Shown: positions 39,147 to 47,469 of the stretch, piece by piece
How the letters are laid out: each line of letters opens with the position of its first letter
How positions within the stretch are numbered: the stretch's first letter is position 1
Source of the DNA: Mycolicibacterium doricum
Lineage (GTDB): Bacteria > Actinomycetota > Actinomycetes > Mycobacteriales > Mycobacteriaceae
Direction: 5' to 3'
Length of the DNA stretch: 64,000 nucleotides
Assembly: GCF_010728155.1 (NCBI RefSeq)
Contig: NZ_AP022605.1
Span: 2,790,001 to 2,854,000, forward strand
Notes under the pieces: model-generated
Told to the model about the DNA's origin: nothing
The model's database searches: none
Seen by the model: only the letters and a program-made list of their open reading frames with translations
Translations under genes and position numbers: made by a program

Positions 39147-39578
39147 ATGTCTTGTGTGTTCTGCGACATCGTCGCCGGCGATGCGCCCGCCATCCGCGTC
39201 TACGAGGATGCCGACTACCTGGGAATCCTCGACATCCGCCCGTTCGCCCGCGGCCACACCCTGGTGATCCCGAAGCGTCACAGCGTGGACCTCACCGACA
39301 CCCCGCCGGAGACGGTCGCCGGTATGGCCCGCATCGGGCAGCGCATCGCCAAGGCGGCCCGCCGCTCGGGACTGCACGCCGACGGCAACAACGTCGTCAT
39401 CAACGACGGTAAGGCGGCCTTCCAGACGGTGTTCCACGTCCATCTGCACGTGCTGCCCCGCCGTGGCGGCGACAAGCTGTCGTTCGCCAAGAACATGTTG
39501 CTGCGCCGAGACCCCGACCGCGAGGAATCGGGCCGGCTGCTGCGAGAGGCACTCGCCGAACTCGACCGCACGCCGTAG
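39147..39578 (+). CDS. HIT-family nucleotide hydrolase/transferase
   Basis: 143 residues with the histidine-triad motif HVHLHVLPR, whose triad is at residues 97-101. N-terminal SCVFCDIVAGDAPA and the C-terminal RxxPDREESGRLL-like end place it in the HINT-like branch that hydrolyses AMP conjugates. It corresponds to Rv1262c of M. tuberculosis. It stands alone behind the copper operon, with a 90-bp gap holding its own start signals. Cytosolic; physiological substrate unknown. Confidence 0.92.
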   Translation: MSCVFCDIVAGDAPAIRVYEDADYLGILDIRPFARGHTLVIPKRHSVDLTDTPPETVAGMARIGQRIAKAARRSGLHADGNNVVINDGKAAFQTVFHVHLHVLPRRGGDKLSFAKNMLLRRDPDREESGRLLREALAELDRTP

Positions 39579-39659
39579 GGCTCATTACGGCGCTCCTCAG
39601 GGCCGACCGGATCGCCTGGGGTGCGTTCGGAGACCTCGACGTGCTGACACACTGGTGCA

Positions 39660-40103
39660 ATGAGCCACCTCTCCCCCGTCGAACAGGTCGGACTGCGGCT
39701 GCTGAAGCTGCACGACCTGCTGTACAAGAAGTCAGGCGGCCGAGTCGGCCACCGGATTCCCGGCGCCCCGCCGAGCCTGCTGCTGCACACGGTGGGCGCC
39801 AAGACCGGTAAGGTCCGCAGTACCACACTCAGCTACGCCCGCGACGGCGCCAATTACCTCGTGGTCGCGTCGATGGGCGGGGCGCCGCGGTCGCCGGGCT
39901 GGTACCACAACCTCAAGGCCAACCCGAACGTCGAGATCAACATCGGTACGAAACGCCTGGCCGTGACGGCGCAGCCGGTGCTGCCCGACGATCCGGACTA
40001 CGCCCGGTTGTGGCGGATCGTCAACGACAAAACCTCCAATCGCTACGACGCCTACCAGAAACGCACGACGCGGCCCATCCCGATCGTCGTGCTCAAGCCA
40101 TAG
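39660..40103 (+). CDS. Ddn-like F420-dependent nitroreductase family protein
   Basis: 147 residues of the split-beta-barrel family that includes Ddn, which uses cofactor F420 to reduce quinones and activates nitroimidazole drugs. Typical blocks are LLLHTVGAKTGKVRSTTLSY, DGANYLVVASMGG, PGWYHNLKANPNVEI and the C-terminal YDAYQKRTTRPIPIVVL. The last block and RLWRIVND are family constants. It is equivalent in position to Rv1261c. Substrate and drug-activating ability cannot be read from sequence. Confidence 0.9.
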   Translation: MSHLSPVEQVGLRLLKLHDLLYKKSGGRVGHRIPGAPPSLLLHTVGAKTGKVRSTTLSYARDGANYLVVASMGGAPRSPGWYHNLKANPNVEINIGTKRLAVTAQPVLPDDPDYARLWRIVNDKTSNRYDAYQKRTTRPIPIVVLKP

Positions 40104-40109
40104 AGCCGC

Positions 40110-41159
40110 CTAGAGCAACTCTTTGGCGAGCAGTTCCAGGGTGGTGTCGCGGGCCGGCGCCGTCGCCGGATCGGTGCCCCGGCGTGCTGAGGCGACCGGG
40201 TTCACCATCACCTCGTCGACGTCGAACTCGGCGGCCAGTGCCCGCACCTGCTCGGCCGCCTCGGCCGGCGAACCGACCACGGCGCGCTGCAGTCCATCCT
40301 CGACGACGGCCTGGGCTTGCGGGCTGAGCTTCTTCGCCTCGGCGTCCTCCACGAGGTCGAGCGCGGTCAGCGGCTCACCGGTGCGCAGCTTAGCCATCAT
40401 GTGCAGGTTGGGCAGCATCAGCGCCATCGCCTCGTCGTGGGTGTCGGCGACGACGGCGTTGACGGTGAGGAACGTGAGCGGGGCGGCGGCGACGTCGCTG
40501 GGACGGAACTCCGCGCGATAGGTCGCCAACGCCTCGGCGGTGCCCTGACCCGAGAAATGGTGGGCGAACACGTACGGCAAACCCTTCGCCGCGGCCAGGT
40601 GCGCGGAGTACATCGACGAGCCGAGCAGCCACAACCGCGGTTCGGTGGTCGCCCCAGGGGTGGCCTTGAGGATGTAGGTCTCACGCATCAGGTTGCGCGG
40701 CAACGACACCCGCACCCCGTGGCGGCTCATCAGCGCCGCGACGTCGTCGAGGTAGTCGGGGAAGCGTTCGATGTCGGTGTCGCCGCGCCCGGCGGCGCCG
40801 CGTAGCGCCATCGACGTCACCGGGTCGGACCCGGGAGCCCGGCCGACGCCGAGGTCGATGCGGCCCGGGTGGGCGGCCTCCAGAAGCGCAAACTGTTCGG
40901 CCACCGCCAGCGGCGCGTGATTGGGCAGCATCACACCGCCGGAACCCAACCGGATATGAGACGTATGCGCGGCCAGGTGGGCGATCACGACCGGCGGACT
41001 GGTCGCCGCGACGGCGGGCATGTTGTGGTGCTCGGCGATCCAGTAACGCGTGTAGCCGAGCCGGTCGGCGGTCTGGACGAGTCGGGTGGTCGCCGCCAGC
41101 GCGTCCGACGTGGTCTGGTCGGTGCGCACGGGAATGAGGTCCAGGACAGATAGGCGCAT
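40110..41159 (-). CDS. LLM-class flavin-dependent oxidoreductase
   Basis: 349 residues of the bacterial luciferase-like TIM-barrel family, most like the YhbW/LuxA-alpha branch (MRLSVLDLIPVRTDQTTSDA, YWIAEHHNMPAVAATSPPVV, LGSGGVMLPNHAPLAVAEQF, RIDLGVGRAPGSDP). Members use FMNH2 or, in mycobacteria, sometimes F420. It converges on the Ddn-like gene with a 6-bp gap. The reaction cannot be assigned. No anomalies. Confidence 0.9.
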   Translation of the reverse strand: MRLSVLDLIPVRTDQTTSDALAATTRLVQTADRLGYTRYWIAEHHNMPAVAATSPPVVIAHLAAHTSHIRLGSGGVMLPNHAPLAVAEQFALLEAAHPGRIDLGVGRAPGSDPVTSMALRGAAGRGDTDIERFPDYLDDVAALMSRHGVRVSLPRNLMRETYILKATPGATTEPRLWLLGSSMYSAHLAAAKGLPYVFAHHFSGQGTAEALATYRAEFRPSDVAAAPLTFLTVNAVVADTHDEAMALMLPNLHMMAKLRTGEPLTALDLVEDAEAKKLSPQAQAVVEDGLQRAVVGSPAEAAEQVRALAAEFDVDEVMVNPVASARRGTDPATAPARDTTLELLAKELL

Positions 41160-41228
41160 GGCAACGTCAACGCATTCCGGGCCCGCAATAGTCCGTGAGC
41201 TCGGAGGCGCCGATCACCAGCACGGTGG

Positions 41229-42053
41229 TCACCGGATCCCTGCCCTTCTTCGGGCCTCGGCGAAGACGTCGTCCATCATCGCCGGAGTGAGCTTGCCGGT
41301 AAACGTGTTTTGCTGGCTCGGGTGATAACAGCCCAGCAGCGTAAGGCCATCGAACTCCGCCGCAGCAAGGTGCCCGAATGTCGGCGCAGGGACCGTCACG
41401 GCCGCCCCACCGCGGCGCAGCATCTGTAGCGCCGCCTTCCACGCGAAGCCACCCAGCGCGATCACGGCCCGCACGTCACCGCGGATCAGACGCCACTCCG
41501 CGTCCAGCCACGGTGCGCACGTCGCCCGTTCAGCCGGGGTCGGCGCATTCGCCGGGGGTGCACACCGGACCGCGGCGGCCATGCGGACGTCGTTGAGTGT
41601 CAGGCCGTCTGCGGCGTCGACGCACAGCGCCTGGTTGGCCAGGCCGGCGCGGTGCAGCGCTGCGAACAGGAAGTCCCCGGACCGGTCACCGGTGAAGATC
41701 CGGCCCGTGCGGTTGGCGCCGTGGGCTGCCGGGGCCAGGCCGACGACCATGATTCGCGGACGCGCGTCCCCCCAGCCGGGTGCGGGTCTGCCCCAGTACG
41801 GCTGATCGGCGAACGACCTGCGTTTGACCGCTGCGGTCGCCTCCCGCCACTCGACCAGGCGCGGGCAGGCGCGGCACACCGACACCAGCGCTTCCAGCTC
41901 GCCGAGCGACCCCACCTCGGCCGCCAGGGACTCCACCGTCGCCGCCGACGCCGCGACCGCCGTCGCACCGGTGGCCGGATCTCCGGGCCACCCGCTACCC
42001 GGAGAGACGGGTGAGGTGAACAGGGCGCCGGTGCGCGGATGAGGCAGCTGCAC
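41229..42053 (-). CDS. udgB: Type 5 uracil-DNA glycosylase UdgB
   Basis: 274 residues from GTG 42053. Removes uracil and other deaminated bases from DNA. Four cysteines placed as in iron-sulfur family-4/5 enzymes are visible: [14 protein letters not shown] and ATCAPW. Motif A appears as [14 protein letters not shown], lacking the catalytic Asp of family 4 as expected for family 5, and motif B is [14 protein letters not shown]. The start was chosen because GGAG precedes it and the upstream part of the frame lies over the next gene. Equivalent to Rv1259. Confidence 0.92.
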   Translation of the reverse strand: MQLPHPRTGALFTSPVSPGSGWPGDPATGATAVAASAATVESLAAEVGSLGELEALVSVCRACPRLVEWREATAAVKRRSFADQPYWGRPAPGWGDARPRIMVVGLAPAAHGANRTGRIFTGDRSGDFLFAALHRAGLANQALCVDAADGLTLNDVRMAAAVRCAPPANAPTPAERATCAPWLDAEWRLIRGDVRAVIALGGFAWKAALQMLRRGGAAVTVPAPTFGHLAAAEFDGLTLLGCYHPSQQNTFTGKLTPAMMDDVFAEARRRAGIR

Positions 42054-42093
42054 GGCTCCACTGTGCCCCGCGGACGTTGAATCCGTCGCGGGC

Positions 42094-42521
42094 CTAGAGA
42101 CGAACCCGGGGCGGGGTGAACACCTCGGCGAGCCGTCGAACCGCTTCCGTGGCGCCGGCCAGCACGTCGACCTCACCGGTCAGCACCACGTCGGGTGTGA
42201 CGTCTGAATCGGCACCGTCGCCGACCAACTCCACCCGTCGGTCGCCGATCACGATCGTCGCACCGCCCTGTGGCGTCGCCAGCCGCACTACCACATCAGG
42301 ACCGGTGCGGTCGTCGCGCACATAGGCGCGCACCGCGCGCGGCCGTCGCCGGTGAGGTCGTACACCTTTCCCGATGCCGGCTTGGGAAGTTCCCGTTTGA
42401 CCACCAGCCCGTAGCGCCGCGGCCGATCGAGCAACTCGCGCACGATCAGCAGAGTCCACCGGTCACCGACCAGGTCGAGGCTCTTGGCCAGTGCGCAGTG
42501 CTGGCCGTAGGAGCGGGGCAT
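42094..42521 (-). pseudogene. Broken HxlR-family regulator with SCP2-like tail
   Basis: The start MPRSYGQHCALAKSLDLVG (ATG 42521) and DRWTLLIVRELLDRPRRYG are a normal HxlR winged-helix opening. The next ~30 residues of the domain (recognition helix and wing) are missing, because RRYG joins directly to LVVKRELPKPASGKVYDLT. After about 42340 the frame is lost and the C-terminal part continues in another frame as AVRAYVRDDRTGPDVVVRLA, then GGATIVIGDRRVELVGD to the stop near 42094. This tail resembles the sterol-carrier-like domain of longer mycobacterial HxlR proteins. Two internal deletions, one shifting the frame, make it non-functional. Confidence 0.8.
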
Positions 42522-42592
42522 GCGTTGAAAATAGGGCGATCGGCGCCGCTCCAAGCGGTTACTCGAGGAATCCCCCGCCCTACCATGGCGAC

Positions 42593-43957
42593 GTGAGCCC
42601 CGCCCTGAGCGACCTGGTCGCCGAACTGCCCGACGGTGTCGTCGTCACCGATCCCGACATCGTGGCCTCCTACCGGCAGGACCGAGCGGCCGATCCCAGC
42701 GCGGGAACCGCGCTGGCGGTGGTGCGCCCGACCCGCACCGAAGAGGTCCAGGCGACACTGCGGTGGGCGTCGGTGCACAAGGTCGCGGTGGTTACGCGCG
42801 GAATGGGCACCGGGCTCTCCGGCGGGGCGACGGCGCTCGACGGCGCGATCGTGCTGTCGACCGAGAAGATGCGCGACATCACCGTCGACCCGGTGACCCG
42901 AACGGCGGTGGTCCAGCCCGGCCTGCTCAACGCGGAGGTCAAGAAGGCGGTCGCCGAACAGGGGCTGTGGTATCCCCCGGACCCGTCGTCGTATGAGATT
43001 TGCAGCATCGGCGGCAACGTCGCCACCAATGCCGGCGGCCTGTGCTGTGTGAAGTACGGCGTCACCACCGACTACGTGCTCGGGCTGCAGGTCGTGCTGG
43101 CCGACGGCACCGCGGTGCGCCTCGGCGGGCCCCGGCTCAAGGACGTGGCAGGGTTGTCGCTGACGAAGCTGTTCGTGGGTAGTGAGGGGACGCTCGGCAT
43201 CATCACCGAGGCGACGTTGCGCCTGCTGCCGCCGCAGCCGTCACCGTGCACGGTCGTCGCGACGTTCGACTCCGTCGAGGCGGCGGCGGGCGCGGTCGTC
43301 ACCATCACCGGCAGGATCCGGCCGTCGATGCTGGAGTTCATGGACGCCGTCGCGATCAACGCGGTGGAGGACAAACTGCGGATGGGCCTGGATCGCAATG
43401 CCGCCGCAATGATGGTCGCCGCCTCCGACGACCGGGGCGCCGCGGGTGCCGACGACGCCGGGTTCATGGCGAAGGTTTTCGCCGAATTCGGTGCGACGGA
43501 GGTGTTCTCGACGTCGGATCCGGACGAGGGGGAGGCCTTCGTGGCGGCCCGGCGATTCGCCATCCCGGCGGTCGAGGCCAAGGGGGCGCTGCTGCTCGAA
43601 GACGTCGGCGTGCCCCTGCCCGCGCTGGCGGACCTGGTGGCCGGCGTGGCGAAGATCGCCGCCGACCGTGACGTGCTGATCTCGGTGATCGCCCATGCCG
43701 GCGACGGCAACACCCACCCGCTGATCGTGTTCGACCCGGCCGACGCGGCGATGGCCGAGCGTGCCGAGAAGGCGTTCGGCGAGATCATGGACCTGGCTGT
43801 CGGGCTGGGCGGCACCATCACCGGTGAACACGGCGTCGGACGGTTGAAGCGACCGTGGCTGGCCGGCCAGATCGGCCCGGAGGCGATGGAACTCAACCGC
43901 CGGATCAAGCAGGCGCTCGACCCCGACGCGATCCTCAATCCGGGCGCCGGGTTCTGA
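42593..43957 (+). CDS. FAD-binding oxidase, GlcD / D-lactate dehydrogenase family
   Basis: 454 residues. The N-terminal FAD_binding_4 domain shows VVRPTRTEEVQATLRWA, GMGTGLSGGA and ICSIGGNVATNAGGLCCVKYG, followed by GSEGTLGIITEATLRLLP. The C-terminal FAD-oxidase_C domain has HAGDGNTHPLI and GTITGEHGVGRLKR. Such enzymes oxidise D-2-hydroxy acids such as glycolate or D-lactate. GTG 42593 is used; an ATG nine bases earlier is in frame with an immediate stop. Equivalent to Rv1257c. It diverges from the broken regulator, which may once have controlled it. Confidence 0.92.
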   Translation: MSPALSDLVAELPDGVVVTDPDIVASYRQDRAADPSAGTALAVVRPTRTEEVQATLRWASVHKVAVVTRGMGTGLSGGATALDGAIVLSTEKMRDITVDPVTRTAVVQPGLLNAEVKKAVAEQGLWYPPDPSSYEICSIGGNVATNAGGLCCVKYGVTTDYVLGLQVVLADGTAVRLGGPRLKDVAGLSLTKLFVGSEGTLGIITEATLRLLPPQPSPCTVVATFDSVEAAAGAVVTITGRIRPSMLEFMDAVAINAVEDKLRMGLDRNAAAMMVAASDDRGAAGADDAGFMAKVFAEFGATEVFSTSDPDEGEAFVAARRFAIPAVEAKGALLLEDVGVPLPALADLVAGVAKIAADRDVLISVIAHAGDGNTHPLIVFDPADAAMAERAEKAFGEIMDLAVGLGGTITGEHGVGRLKRPWLAGQIGPEAMELNRRIKQALDPDAILNPGAGF

Positions 43958-43977
43958 CCCGCGGTCTCGGGCGGAGG

Positions 43978-45129
43978 TCACGACGGGCGCACGCGGGTGA
44001 ACCGGTGCAGTACCCAGGCCAGCGGGATCGTCACCGCCATCGTGCCGACGAACAACCACAGCATCGAACCCGTGTAGATCGGGTAGCGGAGGATTTCAAC
44101 CATCACCAGTTCCATCACGACCAGGTGGATCAGGAAGATCTCGTAGGAGATCTCGCCCAGGAATACCACCGGCCGACTGGCCATCAGCTTCGCGTACACA
44201 CCGCGATCACCCAAGGCCAGTGGCGCGACCGTCAGCGTCGCGATCACCGCGTAGAACGTGGTCTTGGCCAGCGCCTCGCGCAGCTCGGCCGGTGAGGTGG
44301 TCGGCTCACCGGCGATCGGAGTTGACGCGATGAGATAGCAGACCACGGCCACCGGAATGGCGGCCATCGCGTAGACCCGCACCCCCATCGCCTGCAGCAC
44401 GGCGAGCAGCATGCCGCCGACGAACCACACCAGGTACGTCGGCAGCCAGAGCCGGGCGCCGTCGGGCAGCCAGTCGACACCGTGGACCAGCCACAACCAC
44501 AGCGGCGACACCGCGGCGAGCGACCCGAGCCCCGCCAGCAGCACAGCCGGTCGCCACGTGCGGCGGCACAGGAGCACGAGCAGCACACACGCCAGTACAG
44601 GCAGCACGACGTAGAACGCCGCCTCCACGGCGAGGCTCCACATCTGGGTGAGGCCCTGGTGCAGGAACGAGTACAGATAGTCGTCGGTGTAGATCTGCGT
44701 GAGCGTGAGGTTGCGGAACAACCCCTCCCAGGTGTGCCCGGGGTTCGGACCGGCCGTGCGGAAGTGGTAGACGAGGTAGGCCACCACCACGGTCACCGCG
44801 TACGCGGGCATGATGCGGCGCACCCGGTGCCAGGCGTAGCGGCGCACCGAGGGCGGCGCGCCGCCGCGGGCCGCCGCCAGCACCCACGGGCGGAACAGCA
44901 GGAAACCCGACAGCACGAAGAAGATCGGCACCCCGATCTCCATGCGGCTGTACACCAGGCCCGCGAAGCCCTGCGGATACTTGCCGGTGGTGTAGGCGGC
45001 GTGCGTCAGCACGACCAGCAGCGCGGCGACCGCGCGGAGACCGGTCAGCGACGCGACGCGCTCGTCGGCCGAAACCGACTCCAGTCCGCCCTGAGCCACC
45101 GGCTCCTGCACGCCCCGGGGTGCGGTCAC
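43978..45129 (-). CDS. Acyltransferase-3 family membrane protein
   Basis: 383 residues with about ten predicted membrane helices. The family opening ASLTGLRAVAALLVVLTHAA is followed by RMEIGVPIFFVLSGFLLFRP and ARRIMPAY-like WHRVRRIMPAYAV. A histidine in the first helix and the RMEIGVPIFF block are the usual active-site elements of O-acyltransferases that modify surface sugars or lipids. GTG 45129 overlaps the deaD stop as GTGA, so it is coupled to the helicase gene, as in M. tuberculosis (Rv1253/Rv1254). Acceptor unknown. Confidence 0.9.
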   Translation of the reverse strand: MTAPRGVQEPVAQGGLESVSADERVASLTGLRAVAALLVVLTHAAYTTGKYPQGFAGLVYSRMEIGVPIFFVLSGFLLFRPWVLAAARGGAPPSVRRYAWHRVRRIMPAYAVTVVVAYLVYHFRTAGPNPGHTWEGLFRNLTLTQIYTDDYLYSFLHQGLTQMWSLAVEAAFYVVLPVLACVLLVLLCRRTWRPAVLLAGLGSLAAVSPLWLWLVHGVDWLPDGARLWLPTYLVWFVGGMLLAVLQAMGVRVYAMAAIPVAVVCYLIASTPIAGEPTTSPAELREALAKTTFYAVIATLTVAPLALGDRGVYAKLMASRPVVFLGEISYEIFLIHLVVMELVMVEILRYPIYTGSMLWLFVGTMAVTIPLAWVLHRFTRVRPS

Positions 45130-46799
45130 TTGCCCTTGTGGCGCGCCCTCGGCCCGCGATCGGGCTCGAGATTGATCAGCACACCCTGGATGCGTGTGCG
45201 CTCGAGCTTCTTGAGGGTGTCCTTCGGCAGACTGGCAGGCAGCTCCACCAGCGAGTACTCCGGCTTGATCGAAATGTGCCCGAAGTCGCTGCGGTTCAGT
45301 CCGCCCTCATTGGCGATCGCGCCGACGATGGCGCCTGGCATCACCTTGTGCCGCTTACCCACGGCGATGCGATAGGTGGCGAGGTCCGTCCGCGTCCGGT
45401 CGCGCGGCTTGCGTGGACCGCTGTCGTCGCGCACGGGACGCTCCCGCCGCTTCTCCGGCGGTGGTTCGGTCATCAGGAAGGCTTCGCCGTTTCGCGACTG
45501 CACGGCCAGAGCGGCGGCGATGTCGGCCAGCGGCACGTTGTTGTCGCGTTCGTAGTCCTCGATGAGGCGGCGGAACAGGTCGGTACCGGGCGCGTTGAGC
45601 GCCTCGCTGATCGAGTCCCGGAACTTCTCCACCCGTTGGGCGTTGACGTCATCGACCGAGGGCAGCTGGCTCTCGACGAGCTTCTGCCGGGTGACCCGTT
45701 CGATCGAGTTGAGCAGGTGCCGCTCGCGCGGGGTGACGAACAGTAATGCAGTGCCCGAGCGGCCGGCACGTCCGGTACGCCCGATGCGGTGCACGTAGGA
45801 CTCCGGGTCGTGCGGGATGTCGAAGTTCACCACGTGCGAGATCCGCTCGACGTCCAAGCCACGTGCGGCGACGTCGGTGGCGACCAGGATGTCGATCGAG
45901 CCGTCCTTGAGCTGCGAAATGGTGCGTTCCCGGACCGCCTGCGGGATGTCGCCGTTGATGGCCGCCGCGGCGAATCCACGCGCCCGCAGCTTCTCGGCCA
46001 CCTCCTCGGTGGCCTGCTTGGTGCGGACGAACACGATCATCGCGTCGCCCTGCTCGACCTCCAGCAGCCGCGTCAACGCGTCCATCTTGCGCGGGTACGA
46101 CACCTGGATGTAGCGCTGCGTGATGTTCTCGGCGGTCTGTGTCTTCGACTTGACCGTGACCTCGACTGGATCGTGCAGGTACTTGGCGGTGATCTTCTTG
46201 ATCGCCGGCGGCATGGTCGCCGAGAACAGCGCGACCTGCTTGTATTCGGGCGTGTCCGACAGGATGCGCTCGACGTCCTCGGCGAAACCCATCTGCAGCA
46301 TCTCGTCGGCCTCGTCGAGCACCATGTAGTCCAGGTGCGACAGGTCGAGGGTGCCCTTCTCCAGATGGTCGATCACCCGGCCGGGCGTGCCGACCACGAC
46401 CTGCGCGCCGCGTTTGAGCCCGGCCATCTGCGGGCCGTACGAGGAGCCGCCGTAGACCGGCAGCACGTTGACGTTGAGGTGCGCGCCGTAGCGGCCGAAC
46501 GCCTCGGCGACCTGCAGCGCGAGCTCCCGCGTCGGGGCGAGGACGAGGGCCTGCGTCACGCGGCTGGTGGTGTCGATCTTCGACAGGATCGGGATCGCGA
46601 ACGCCGCGGTCTTGCCGGTGCCCGTCTGGGCGAGCCCGACGACGTCGGAGCCGGCAAGCATCGCCGGGATGGTGGCGGCCTGGATTGCCGACGGGGTCTC
46701 GTAGCCCACATCGGTGACAGCACGCAACACCTCCGGGTGAATCTGCAGACCAGCGAAGGTGGTTTCGGTGCCGGGGGCGTCCGGCTCAGGCGACGTCAT
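45126..46799 (-). CDS. deaD: DEAD-box RNA helicase DeaD/CsdA
   Basis: 557 residues. Motifs in order: Q-motif region GYETPSAIQAATIP, Walker A AQTGTGKTAAF near residue 60, PTRELALQ, TPGRVIDHLE, VLDEADEMLQMGF, FSATMPPAI, then the second RecA domain with FVRTKQATEEVA, VATDVAARGLDVERI and HRIGRTGRAGR. A C-terminal DbpA-type RNA-binding domain (YRIAVGKRHKVMPGAIVGAI) and a basic tail follow. It unwinds RNA in ribosome assembly and cold or stress adaptation. It starts at ATG 46799, divergent from lprE. Confidence 0.95.
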   Translation of the reverse strand: MTSPEPDAPGTETTFAGLQIHPEVLRAVTDVGYETPSAIQAATIPAMLAGSDVVGLAQTGTGKTAAFAIPILSKIDTTSRVTQALVLAPTRELALQVAEAFGRYGAHLNVNVLPVYGGSSYGPQMAGLKRGAQVVVGTPGRVIDHLEKGTLDLSHLDYMVLDEADEMLQMGFAEDVERILSDTPEYKQVALFSATMPPAIKKITAKYLHDPVEVTVKSKTQTAENITQRYIQVSYPRKMDALTRLLEVEQGDAMIVFVRTKQATEEVAEKLRARGFAAAAINGDIPQAVRERTISQLKDGSIDILVATDVAARGLDVERISHVVNFDIPHDPESYVHRIGRTGRAGRSGTALLFVTPRERHLLNSIERVTRQKLVESQLPSVDDVNAQRVEKFRDSISEALNAPGTDLFRRLIEDYERDNNVPLADIAAALAVQSRNGEAFLMTEPPPEKRRERPVRDDSGPRKPRDRTRTDLATYRIAVGKRHKVMPGAIVGAIANEGGLNRSDFGHISIKPEYSLVELPASLPKDTLKKLERTRIQGVLINLEPDRGPRARHKGK

Positions 46800-46887
46800 A
46801 ACGTGGCAAGTCTAGTGCGCCATCGGACCACTTCGGCCCAGCGCGCCTGTTCGAACCTCACATCCGATCCCGGTACGGTGCGCTGTT

Positions 46888-47448
46888 GTGAAGCGGGTGG
46901 TCGTGGTCGCAGTCGCGGCAGCCGCAATGTCTGCCCTCGTCGGCTGCGGCTCCGGCGACTCGACGGTGTCCAAGACCCCGGAGGCGACGGGCCCTTCGCC
47001 AGCACCCGCCGCCCCGGCCACGCCGAGCATCGCCCCGACCGTCGGGCCGCCGCCGGCTGCAGCGCCGTCGGATCCGTGCGCGGTGAACCTGGCCGCCCCG
47101 GAGATCGCCAAGGCCGTCTCCGAACTGCCGCGCGATCCCCGTAGCGGTCAGCCGTGGAGCCCGGAGCCGGTGGCGGGCAACTACAACCAGTGCGCGCAGC
47201 TGTCGGCGGTCATCGTGCGCGCCAACACCAACGCCGAGAACCCGAACACCCGCGCGGTGATGTTCCACCTCGGCAAGTTCATCCCCACCGGGGTGCCCGA
47301 CACCTACGGGTTCAACGGCCTCGACCCGGCCGGCACCACCGGCGACACCGTCGCCCTGCGCTACGCCGGTGAGGTCGACGCGCTGGCCAGCATCGTGCGG
47401 TTCCGCTGGAACGGCAACGGCGTGGAGTTGATCGGCAACACCGGCTAG
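46888..47448 (+). CDS. lprE: Lipoprotein LprE/LppP family
   Basis: 186 residues from GTG 46888. Signal peptide VVVVAVAAAAMSALVGC gives lipid-anchored Cys20. A 40-residue alanine/proline linker follows, then a compact domain with DPCAVNLAAPEIAKAVSELP, NYNQCAQLSAVIVRANTN, RAVMFHLGKFIPTG and ELIGNTG, with two cysteines probably disulphide-bonded. The family is actinobacterial and associated with the cell envelope; mechanism unknown. Position between deaD and the large helicase gene matches Rv1252c. Confidence 0.88.
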   Translation: MKRVVVVAVAAAAMSALVGCGSGDSTVSKTPEATGPSPAPAAPATPSIAPTVGPPPAAAPSDPCAVNLAAPEIAKAVSELPRDPRSGQPWSPEPVAGNYNQCAQLSAVIVRANTNAENPNTRAVMFHLGKFIPTGVPDTYGFNGLDPAGTTGDTVALRYAGEVDALASIVRFRWNGNGVELIGNTG

Positions 47449-47469
47449 CTGCCGGATCGCTGCCCTAAA

